A program made the translations under genes and the position numbers. The notes under the pieces were generated by a model. It was not told the origin of the DNA, did no database searches, and saw nothing but the letters and a program-made list of their open reading frames with translations. This document shows, piece after piece, positions 34,009 through 41,076 of a stretch of 64,000 nucleotides of DNA. Location: assembly GCF_001592825.1 (NCBI RefSeq), contig NZ_LTZG01000032.1, positions 204,501-268,500 on the forward strand. Direction: 5' to 3'. The stretch's first letter is position 1, and every line of letters starts with the position of its first letter. The stretch comes from Planococcus maritimus (GTDB taxonomy: Bacteria > Bacillota > Bacilli > Bacillales_A > Planococcaceae).

Positions 34009-35519
34009 TACATGCCTCCGAACATATTCTGCTGCATCCAAGCGCTTTGCGAGTTCATCTTGCTGAGCGCTTTTTCCATCGCCGTGAACTGGCTCCAGTA
34101 GCGGTCTTCGATGCTCGTCAAACGGTCCTGCCAGCGCGTAATTTCCGTTTCCATGCGGCGCAGTTTTTGGCTCATCGTGCTATTGTCCACCGAACTCGCC
34201 GGACTGCCGGCTTGTGCGCTTAACTTTTTGACCACGTTATTGAGTGTGTCGTACACGCGCGCGCCAATTCCGTCGCCAGCTGCACTGCGGACCGTAAACA
34301 AGTTCATCACTTCTTCTGGTTTTTCAGTAAGCGCGGCTTTTAATTTATCTTCGTCGATGAAGAGCTTGCCGCCTTCTTGGTAATTGCCTGTATTAATACC
34401 GATTTGCGACAGCATAGTGAGGTTTCCGGCGCCAGCGCCCCCGACGCTATCCATGAACGCGCGACGCAAATCTTGCAGCGCAGATTTCATGATGGGATCA
34501 TTGCGCAGTAAACCACTACGCGCTTTTTCTTCCCATAATTCGATTTCTTTGTCGCTCATTTCTTCTTTTTGCTCATCGGAGAGCGGTTGGAAATCCGAGT
34601 AGCGTTTTTCGACCAGTTGCTTTTGCAAGTCTTCGATCGCTTTGTTATACGATTCTACAAAGTCTTTGATCATCTGCACTGGTTTTTCTGGATCTGATTT
34701 AACGGTAATAGCAGATGAACTGCCGTCCGTATCAACTTTGAGCATTTCAATCGTCAATCCGTTAACCGTTGTTTTATTGCTAGTCAGCCCGTTCACTTCA
34801 ACGCCATCAATAATGATAGAACCGTTTGCTCCATTGGTAGTCGCAACAGACAAGTTAGTCGTCCCGGTAATTTGCTTGCTGAGATCTGGATTATCTGCAG
34901 TCCCATCAGCGGTCTTGAAAGATAAGCTAAAGTTTTGCGCCTGGCCTAATTCTTTCGAAGAAATGAAAAACCGTGAAGTAGTGTTATCAAAATTGGCTCG
35001 TAGGGCAGGCACGCTACCTGCTGTTTTCGACTGCAATAAATCTGCGACCGCTTTATACGTCATGTCTGCTGTAATATCTACCTCAACGTCGGTTTCCCCT
35101 CCAACGTCCACAAGGATTTTCCCAGCAACACCGATGGCATCAGTCGATTTCGCTGCTCCGTCGGTTACTTTTTGAATCGCAGATGCCGAAGTATATTTAG
35201 CAGGAGCCGCCAGTGCAGTGACTTGTACATTGTATTTCCCGTTCATCGCTGTAGCACCCGGTGTCACTTTCGCACTGCCGGACCCTGTCGCTTCTGCACC
35301 GTACGCATTGAAGCTCGATTGCAGGCGTAGGTTACTCGCGCTTGTACGCAGGTTCGAAAACGTCAAGTTTTGTTCACGTACCGCTGCTTGCTGCCATTCG
35401 GTCCAGGTTTTTTGCTGAACCAATTTATCCATCGGCATTTTCTGTATTTGCATCATTTGTTTGACGATGGAGTCGGTGTCCATCCCGGAAGCTAATCCGC
35501 CGATTCGCATTGCGCTCAT
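34008..35519 (-). CDS. fliD: Filament cap protein FliD (HAP2)
   Basis: This 503-residue protein has the N-terminal 'RIGGLASGMDTDSIVKQMMQIQKMPMDKLVQQKTW' and C-terminal 'LRRMETEITRWQDRLTSIEDRYWSQFTAMEKALSKMNSQSAW' of FliD. It caps the filament and guides flagellin folding. It lies 18 nt after flaG. Confidence 0.95.
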   Translation of the reverse strand: MSAMRIGGLASGMDTDSIVKQMMQIQKMPMDKLVQQKTWTEWQQAAVREQNLTFSNLRTSASNLRLQSSFNAYGAEATGSGSAKVTPGATAMNGKYNVQVTALAAPAKYTSASAIQKVTDGAAKSTDAIGVAGKILVDVGGETDVEVDITADMTYKAVADLLQSKTAGSVPALRANFDNTTSRFFISSKELGQAQNFSLSFKTADGTADNPDLSKQITGTTNLSVATTNGANGSIIIDGVEVNGLTSNKTTVNGLTIEMLKVDTDGSSSAITVKSDPEKPVQMIKDFVESYNKAIEDLQKQLVEKRYSDFQPLSDEQKEEMSDKEIELWEEKARSGLLRNDPIMKSALQDLRRAFMDSVGGAGAGNLTMLSQIGINTGNYQEGGKLFIDEDKLKAALTEKPEEVMNLFTVRSAAGDGIGARVYDTLNNVVKKLSAQAGSPASSVDNSTMSQKLRRMETEITRWQDRLTSIEDRYWSQFTAMEKALSKMNSQSAWMQQNMFGGM

Positions 35520-35537
35520 AGCTCATTCACTCCTATC

Positions 35538-35882
35538 TTATCGCTTTTCATCAATCATGATCCCCGCGAGTTCGGTCATCGAAGCGTACATGTCCAGAAA
35601 CTTGCGATTTGGGATTTCTCTTAATATTTCCTCGGTTTTTGTGTCGATCACTTGCACGTAATACACTTCCAATTGCTCGTGCAGCTGGAATTTGATATTG
35701 GTCGCAGCGGGCTCTAAAAATTCATTCATGACGGCGATCTTATCGTCGAGCATGTCTTTGGTTATCGGTTTAGCAGGCTCTTGATGTTGCTGCTCCTTGG
35801 AGACATTCACGTCTTTTGGAACGATTGGATCTATTTTGGCGATTTCCTTAAACTGCGGCGCTGATTGATTCGTGACTTCCAT
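35538..35882 (-). CDS. flaG: FlaG family protein
   Basis: This 114-residue protein has a variable N-terminus and the FlaG core 'NEFLEPAATNIKFQLHEQLEVYYVQVIDTKTEEILREIPNRKFLDMYASM'. FlaG proteins affect filament length in some species. It is the first gene after the sigma-D promoter at 35935. Confidence 0.92.
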   Translation of the reverse strand: MEVTNQSAPQFKEIAKIDPIVPKDVNVSKEQQHQEPAKPITKDMLDDKIAVMNEFLEPAATNIKFQLHEQLEVYYVQVIDTKTEEILREIPNRKFLDMYASMTELAGIMIDEKR

Positions 35883-35934
35883 GACGACACTCCCCTAATC
35901 TTTTAAGTTCAACCTAAAAAGCTCTCTATTGTTA

Positions 35935-35961
35935 TTATCGGCACGGTTTGCTTTTTTTTTA
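35935..35961 (-). promoter_or_regulatory. Sigma-D promoter of the flaG-fliD-fliT-fliS operon
   Basis: The minus strand reads TAAA, 15 nt, GCCGATAA, a near-perfect sigma-D element, 53 nt upstream of flaG. Confidence 0.88.
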
Positions 35962-35969
35962 GCAATCCA

Positions 35970-36013
35970 ATCAAAAAAATAAGACAAGCCCATAAAGAGC
36001 CTGCCTTATCTTA
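35970..36013 (-). terminator. Terminator after the wall-hydrolase-like gene
   Basis: On the minus strand TAAGATAAGGCAGGCTC and a mostly complementary GGCTTGTCTTATT arm form a stem followed by TTTTTTT. It overlaps the stop codon of the gene at 36011. The stem has a few mismatches. Confidence 0.75.
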
Positions 36014-36724
36014 TGTGAGTTGCGTATAAAATTTACTGACGCCTTGTGTCCAGTGGTTGTTGAGGCCGGTCGGATCGTTCGCCGCGCCAACCGGAGCATA
36101 CTTCGCGCCGATTTGCGCAATGCTTTCCTTGCCTTGGTTCAAATAATTTTGCCGCAAATTGCGCGCCATATCGTAAATGCTGTCGGCTACCGAATCGTAG
36201 CTGCGTAGGCCGTTCTTGCCCATCATGCCAGCGATATTGTTTTTCTCATTCGCCGCGCGTGATGAGCCGTTTCCGGTTTCATGTACCGCAATCGCAGACA
36301 AAAGATTCGGGTCAATATCGTATTTCTTGCCAGCTTCAATGAAATGCACCGCCGTGCCGCTCAGTTTTCCTTCGAGTTGCCCGTCGAGCTTCAGAAACTG
36401 GACTGGCCGGAACTTCAAATCGCTTTGGTCTGCGCTGCTCGTCGCCACGTCTTTATGCTCCATCGTCAGGTTTGCGACAGCCGGATTATACGAAGCACTT
36501 GCCGGCGTCATAAAAGCCAAACTGTTTGTAGTGGATGCTTGTTGCATGGGCGCTTGCATCTGCTGGACATTTTCCAGCATCGCCGCCATCAACAGCATCA
36601 TAAACGACCCCGACATCCCGGTCGATTGGCTATTCGCCGCACCGCTCCCGTTCATCGAGGACGTCTGCTGAAGCGAACTCATCGCCGTTTGAAACAGCCA
36701 ATTTGAATTGATCGGCCCCATCAT
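36011..36724 (-). CDS. Glucosaminidase/transglycosylase-like protein in the flagellar locus
   Basis: This 237-residue protein has a Ser/Met/Gln-rich N-terminal half. The C-terminal domain reads 'EAGKKYDIDPNLLSAIAVHETGNGSS...NNIAGMMGK', matching the glucosaminidase/lysozyme-like fold of wall hydrolases. The Glu in 'VHETG' is the likely catalytic acid. There is no signal peptide, so it could leave through the flagellar export channel, as rod-associated muramidases do. Its position between flaG and hag suggests a role in letting the rod or filament pass the wall. That role is inference. Confidence 0.7.
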   Translation of the reverse strand: MMGPINSNWLFQTAMSSLQQTSSMNGSGAANSQSTGMSGSFMMLLMAAMLENVQQMQAPMQQASTTNSLAFMTPASASYNPAVANLTMEHKDVATSSADQSDLKFRPVQFLKLDGQLEGKLSGTAVHFIEAGKKYDIDPNLLSAIAVHETGNGSSRAANEKNNIAGMMGKNGLRSYDSVADSIYDMARNLRQNYLNQGKESIAQIGAKYAPVGAANDPTGLNNHWTQGVSKFYTQLT

Positions 36725-37095
36725 AGTTCTTCCACACCTTCCGTTTCCATTTATTCGTTTAGTTTACAAGATTATTTATCATAAAAGAATAGGATAATTG
36801 TGGGAGAAACCATGTGTTTTGAAGAATAATTTCTAGTGCTCCTAGGTATCAGGTTCAATAGTCTATCAAGTTGATTAAGACACTAAGACGAGGAGGCGAT
36901 TAGAGATAGTATAGCTTATTGAAAGATTCTACACTTTTTTAAAAGAACATTTTCTTTAAAGACGTGGTTTGTAGATATAAGATCAACTCAAATAGTAGTA
37001 AGCTAATCTTCTAGATTTTTTCAATATATCTTGTAGATTCTTTAATACTTATTCACAAGTTGAATTAGCGATTTAGCAAACTCTATTTTAGTCCA
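36725..37095. other. AT-rich intergenic stretch without a recognised gene
   Basis: This is 371 nt of AT-rich DNA between the wall-hydrolase-like gene and the MBL-fold gene. I see no ORF with a plausible start, no hairpin terminator and no sigma-D element. It marks the edge of a segment with lower GC than the flagellar genes. Confidence 0.6.
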
Positions 37096-37881
37096 TTATA
37101 AATATGTTTGTATTGAACCAGTGCCATTTGTTTCTTCTATACGAGAGAACGTTCCGTTAAAAACTTTTATTAATTTGGTTAAGGAATGTCCGTAGTTATT
37201 AATTCCCCATGAGCAAATTACCGTTTCTGTAGAGAGACTTGCCCAATCTCTTGGGATGAACTTCCCTGCTAAACCACCATGGTGCGGTACCACCATAATT
37301 AGTTTATTAATTGTTCTAGGAGCTAAAATAAATTCATATACTTTATTATAATAATTATCACCTGTAAGCACTATACTCTTATCATTACCTTCATAATAAA
37401 GAACTATACTATCTAGGTTTTTGTTTTTTGCCCCTGTAGTTCTATATAGCGAAATATAGGAATTAATCACACACGAGAAATGTATCTCCACCTTTTGAGT
37501 TGAGTTATCTAATTTTCTACTTTTAGGTATAAATTCAATGCAAATATTTTCATCCTCCAATAACTCAATTACTCTAGCTATCGTTTTTGGAGTTTCTCCT
37601 TTTATATTTGCCGGTGGTGTTGGAGCGATTACTTTTTCTATTTTTCTTAATTCTGATTTTTCCATTTTAAATAAGACATGATAGTGATCGACATCCCAAT
37701 GACTAATAACAATGCTGAAACGCTCTGTCTCTTCTAAACCAGACTTCTGAATCAAGGCTCTAATATCTTCTTTTCCATAGTACTTGTCTGCGCCGATATC
37801 AAAGAAAACAGTATATTCATCGCTTTTTATTTGATTCCAATTACCATGTCCTACATCATGTACAATTAATACATCACTCAT
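37096..37881 (-). CDS. Stand-alone ComEC-like metallo-beta-lactamase-fold hydrolase
   Basis: This 261-residue protein has the MBL-fold pattern of the ComEC/Rec2 group. It starts 'IVHDVGHGNW', has the metal motif H61-W-D63-V-D65-H66 (HxDxDH), 'TGD' at 173-175, and 'PHHGG' around 200-203. There are no membrane helices, so it is not a DNA-uptake channel. AGGTGA lies 6 nt before the ATG. Base composition and codon use are AT-rich, unlike the neighbours, which suggests transfer. It follows a frameshifted small gene by 15 nt. The function is unknown; hydrolysis of a phosphodiester or nucleotide is a family-based guess. Confidence 0.75.
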   Translation of the reverse strand: MSDVLIVHDVGHGNWNQIKSDEYTVFFDIGADKYYGKEDIRALIQKSGLEETERFSIVISHWDVDHYHVLFKMEKSELRKIEKVIAPTPPANIKGETPKTIARVIELLEDENICIEFIPKSRKLDNSTQKVEIHFSCVINSYISLYRTTGAKNKNLDSIVLYYEGNDKSIVLTGDNYYNKVYEFILAPRTINKLIMVVPHHGGLAGKFIPRDWASLSTETVICSWGINNYGHSLTKLIKVFNGTFSRIEETNGTGSIQTYL

Positions 37882-37896
37882 AATTTTTCACCTCAT

Positions 37897-38260
37897 TTAC
37901 TTCTCAAATGAATTTAAAGTGTATTTATAAAAATCTAATTTTTCATCCTTGCTTTTATAAGTTATTTTTAGACGGAATAATAATGATGCATTCTCATGCT
38001 CTAAAGAATAATATTCAAAATCGATGTTGAAATTGCGCCAAAACGAATAAGGCACTTCGTACCAATGGCCTTCCCTTGGGCCGGTACGGAAAGTATTTTA
38101 AATCAGTAACTTCAATTAATGAACGTTGATCTTCTTCATTCCACTTCTTATCAACGAATTCATCTTCCCACAATTGTTTCAACCCTTGTAAATCAACCGT
38201 GTCAAAAATGATAGTCCCATTATGATTGTTAGATTCACAATATAGTTTTACTTTATGCAT
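37897..38260 (-). pseudogene. Frameshifted small gene of unknown family, partner of the MBL gene
   Basis: The ATG at 38260 opens a frame starting MHKVKLYCESNNHNGTII that stops early at 38015. From about 38085 another frame continues the protein naturally: GPREGHWYEVPYSFWRNF, then a segment ending KYTLNSFEK and TAA at 37897. Removing one C near 38082-38087 restores a single frame of about 120 residues. The downstream frame is clean and ends just before the MBL ribosome site, so a real gene was present. Either a recent mutation or a sequencing error explains it. No family is recognised. Confidence 0.65.
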
Positions 38261-38408
38261 CCTTGTACTTCCCTCCCACACTTAGATACAAATAGAGAAA
38301 ACTTTTATACTAAAGGTAATTGGTATACACTAGGGTTTCTTTAACTTCAAACAAATACAACACGCTATTTCTTATAAATTTATTTTAGTTAATTCCTTAT
38401 TAAATTTG

Positions 38409-38585
38409 TTAACCTTTCAAATCCACCGATCTGCCAATATGCGGCTGAACCGATTGCTCAAGCATCTTCACAACACTCGCGCTATTGTTCTCGGCCTGGT
38501 CCATCGCTTTCTTGGTCACTAAGACGCTTGCTTCTTGCCGGACATTCATCTGGCTGAGCGACATCGATAAAGCGGCGATATCCAT
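38409..38585 (-). CDS. yjfB: YjfB family putative motility protein
   Basis: This 58-residue protein (starting MDIAALSMSLSQMNVRQEAS) matches the small YjfB family, annotated as putative motility protein. The ATG has an AAGGGGGAG site. It lies directly downstream of the flagellin terminator on the same strand. In B. subtilis yjfB is reported in the sigma-D regulon, but I see no sigma-D box here. The function is unknown. Confidence 0.8.
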   Translation of the reverse strand: MDIAALSMSLSQMNVRQEASVLVTKKAMDQAENNSASVVKMLEQSVQPHIGRSVDLKG

Positions 38586-38614
38586 CTGAACTCCCCCTTA
38601 ATAGAACTTAGTTA

Positions 38615-38648
38615 TAAAAAAAAGGAGCCTAAAATCAGGCTCCTTTTG
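38615..38648 (-). terminator. Flagellin (hag) transcription terminator
   Basis: On the minus strand AAAAGGAGCCTGA and TTAGGCTCCTTTTTTTT form a strong hairpin with a long U-tract, 11 nt after the true hag stop at 38659. Confidence 0.9.
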
Positions 38649-38658
38649 GTGTTTAAAA

Positions 38659-40161
38659 TTAACGTAGCAACTGAAGCACTTGCTGCGGCGCTTGATTCGC
38701 CTGTGCCAACATTGCTTGTGACGCTTGTGCAAGAATCGAGTTCTTAGTTTGTTCCATCATTTCTTTCGCCATCGTGCGAACATTTACTTTCATAAATGAC
38801 TAGACTATATCTTCACCCTCTAGTATTAGTAGGGGCCGGGCACTTCGGATCAATCAGTGCTGATGGACACTGTGTCACCTACGGATTTCATCACCATAGC
38901 TTTCGCCTTAGATGGTCTATCCTAGTCGTTGAACCTTCTCCACTCTTTCGAGACAGGAGCTTGGCTGCTGATTGCCCAATCTTTTATTTTCTCGAGCCGT
39001 CACGCTTGTCGTTTCCAACTACGTTGTGGCAATAAAAGCTTAAGGGCTTTCCAGCAATTCACCCGGTCGTAATCTCTGATCGTTACCAATCAGGACGACT
39101 GTACCTCCACTCGCTTACGCGGCTTCGGCATAATCAACGTCGCGGATACGTGATTCCGCAGCTGTTAGGTTTTCAGAAGATGTGTTTAAGTTGTTGATTG
39201 TGTGCTCTAAACGGTTTTGGCTAGCGCCTAATTTAGAACGTTCAGACGAAACACTTTCAATTGCATCGTTGATTACTGAAATGGAAGCTTGTGCACTTTG
39301 AGCACTAGTGACGTCCAAACCAGCTACTTTTAAAGCACCCGCTCTCATATCTCCGACACCTACATTAATAGTTTGAGAAGAGTTTGCACCAACTTGTAGA
39401 GCTAAAGAAGTGTCTGCATCGTCAAAAGACGCTTCTGTTCCAGTAAATGTCAACTCGTCGCCAACTTTCATTGAACCAGCCGCTCCAAGAGTAACAGTGA
39501 AATCTCCGATAACTTGCGTACCAGCTGCTGCAACATCGCTTGCAGTTCCTGTTACACCAGCTTTATCTTCCCAGCTTAAATCGTATCCAGTGATTGCGCC
39601 TGTACCATCTCTAGTTATACCAGTAACTTTTACGTTATAAGTGTTATCTTCGCTAGTTCCAACCGCAGTTAGAGCTACAGAAGCAAATGAAGCATCCGTA
39701 TTATTCACTTTGACTCCTTCTGCAGTTGAACTTGTACCACTTAATTCTCCATTAAGTATTTTTTTTGAATTAAATTCAGTTGTGTTGCCAATACGATCAA
39801 TCTCTTCTATTAATTGATCCATTTCTTTTTGAATTTCGCCGCGATCAGTATCCGTGTTTGTATCATTGGCAGACTGTACAGACAATTCTCGCATACGTTG
39901 TAGAATATCTTGTGTCACGGACATAGCGCCTTCTGCGGTTTGAATTAAAGAAATACCATCCTGAGCATTCGTCGAAGCTTGCTCAAGTCCGCGAATTTGT
40001 CCGCGCATTTTTTCAGAAATTGTGAGTCCAGCTGCATCATCTTTTGCGCTGTTGATGCGAAGACCAGAAGACAATTTCTCCATGCTGTTCATTTGCGCGC
40101 TTTGAGCTGAGCCCATTTGTCTGTGTGTGTTAAGTGCTGCGATGTTGTGATTGATAATCAT
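38659..40161 (-). CDS. hag: Flagellin Hag, interrupted by a group I intron
   Basis: The coding sequence is split: exon 1 is 39130-40161 (344 codons) and exon 2 is 38659-38769 (36 codons plus stop), giving a 380-residue flagellin. Exon 1 has the flagellin N-terminus ('MIINHNIAALNTHRQM', 'LSSGLRINSAKDDAAGLTISEKMRGQIRGLEQA') and the start of the C-terminal D0 helix ('AESRIRDVDY'). Exon 2 supplies the rest ('AKEMMEQTKNSILAQASQAM', 'LAQANQAPQQVLQLLR'). Without splicing translation stops at 39115 after VDYAEAA, losing the C-terminal D0 helix needed for polymerisation and FliS binding. A sigma-D promoter and CsrA-type leader precede it. Confidence 0.92.
38770..39129 (-). ncRNA. Group I intron (360 nt) inside the flagellin gene
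   Basis: The minus strand has the group I core in order. P is AATTGCTGGAAA (39059-39048), Q is AATCAGCAGCC (38973-38963), R is GTTCAACGACTA (38934-38923), and S is AAGATATAGTCT (38813-38802). P4 pairs GCTG/CAGC, P5 GCCC/GGGC and P7 GACTA/TAGTC. P2 is the CTGAT...ATCAG hairpin and P9 is CATTTA/TAAATG. The 5' exon ends GATTAT, which pairs with the internal guide GTAAGC through a terminal U-G pair. The intron ends in G (ATG, 38770), and exon 2 (GCG) can pair with CGC before the guide as P10. There is no homing endonuclease ORF. Confidence 0.92.
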
Positions 40162-40202
40162 TGTGTATTACCTCCGTGTAATGTTTTTTTGTTTTTGCAA
40201 GC

Positions 40203-40220
40203 GCCCAAATCCGTTTGGAC
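40203..40220 (-). promoter_or_regulatory. CsrA-type GGA hairpin in the hag leader
   Basis: In the 5' leader the minus strand forms GTCCAAA-CGGA-TTTGGGC, a 7-bp stem showing GGA in the tetraloop. A second GGA is the hag ribosome site (ACGGAGG, about 40169-40175). One GGA in a hairpin plus one at the ribosome site is the CsrA repression layout known for B. subtilis hag. Confidence 0.75.
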
Positions 40221-40235
40221 TGCCTTACACTCTAT

Positions 40236-40262
40236 TTATCGGTAGGCATTTTAAAATGTTTA
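40236..40262 (-). promoter_or_regulatory. Sigma-D promoter of hag
   Basis: The minus strand reads TAAA, 15 nt, ACCGATAA. It lies about 75 nt upstream of the flagellin start codon. Confidence 0.85.
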
Positions 40263-40337
40263 GCTTTTTTGAAAAAAATTCTAAAAACTTTTTGAAGTCA
40301 CTTTATCCTATATATATATTTAAATTTTATGAAACAA

Positions 40338-40378
40338 GAAAAAACCTGAAGTAGGCTAGTTGCCCGCTCCAGGTTTTA
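40338..40378 (-). terminator. Terminator after csrA
   Basis: On the minus strand AAAACCTGGAG and CTTCAGGTTTTTTC form a hairpin with a U-tract directly after the csrA stop, separating fliW-csrA from hag. Confidence 0.85.
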
Positions 40379-40597
40379 TTTTTTCATCTTCAAAAAGTCA
40401 CTAATATCAATCACATTCGACACCGCGTTCTTGTTCTCTTCCTGAATCTCCAAATAAATCTCTTTCCGGTGGATCGGAATTTCTTTCGGTGCGGAAATTC
40501 CCAGTTTGATGAGGTCGCCTTCGATGGAAGTGACCGTGATTTCGATGTTGTTGTCGATGACGATCGATTCGCCGACTTTGCGTCCGAGTACGAGCAT
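40376..40597 (-). CDS. csrA: Carbon storage regulator CsrA
   Basis: This 73-residue protein starts '[34 protein letters not shown]', the typical CsrA fold with the RNA-binding beta strands. It represses hag translation and is antagonised by FliW. It lies 3 nt after fliW and directly upstream of hag, and the hag leader has matching GGA sites. Confidence 0.96.
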   Translation of the reverse strand: MLVLGRKVGESIVIDNNIEITVTSIEGDLIKLGISAPKEIPIHRKEIYLEIQEENKNAVSNVIDISDFLKMKK

Positions 40598-40600
40598 CCC

Positions 40601-41047
40601 TTACACCTGCCTTGCCGCTTGTTGGAATAGCGGATGTTTCACTTGGTAGTTTGCGTTGCTCAGGACGATTTGTTTGCCGAGTTGTTGTTTGTTGTTGATG
40701 ACGACTGGCGCTTTTAAGTTAGCTGTCGCGTCGCCAATTTGTTTATTTGGCGTGACCGTCACCAAGACAATCGCATCGGACGGCTCGTCCAGTTTCAATT
40801 GCCCGGTTAACGCATCATCGAGCTTTACTTCATAGTCTGGCAAAAACACAAACGGGTCTGCCATGAAGAAGCTGATTGCTGCGTGTTCTGTGGACTGGAG
40901 GAAAAAGAACGGCGAGTCGCCTGATGGATCTGCCGGAAGTAAGACGAATGTCGTCTCCTCTTCAAATCCCGGAATGCCGCGCTCGAATGTTAAGAGGCGA
41001 TCATCTGCGAGTTCGAGTTCGCCGAATTGTTCGGTTTGGATTTTCAT
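40601..41047 (-). CDS. fliW: Flagellar assembly factor FliW
   Basis: This 148-residue protein has the FliW pattern ('LLTFERGIPGFEEETTFVLLPAD', 'VKLDDALTGQLKL'). It binds free flagellin or CsrA in a partner-switch that couples flagellin synthesis to secretion. Because FliW and FliS contact the flagellin C-terminal region, the intron upstream of that region may affect this loop. Confidence 0.95.
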   Translation of the reverse strand: MKIQTEQFGELELADDRLLTFERGIPGFEEETTFVLLPADPSGDSPFFFLQSTEHAAISFFMADPFVFLPDYEVKLDDALTGQLKLDEPSDAIVLVTVTPNKQIGDATANLKAPVVINNKQQLGKQIVLSNANYQVKHPLFQQAARQV

Positions 41048-41076
41048 AGCTGACTTCCTTTCTATATGAACCTGAT

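Noticed and set aside
37096..38260. Confirmed defence or toxin-antitoxin pair
   Set aside because: The composition and layout are suggestive, but no recognised defence domain is present and the partner is frameshifted, so only an open finding is recorded.
38796..39035. 79-codon ORF on the plus strand inside the intron as a homing endonuclease
   Set aside because: It is antisense to the intron, has no LAGLIDADG, GIY-YIG or HNH motif, and overlaps the catalytic core.
39115..40161. Flagellin frame ending at 39115 taken as the full gene or as a broken pseudogene
   Set aside because: The conserved C-terminus is present at 38659-38769, and the gap has a complete group I intron core with splice-site pairings, so the gene is better explained as intron-split.
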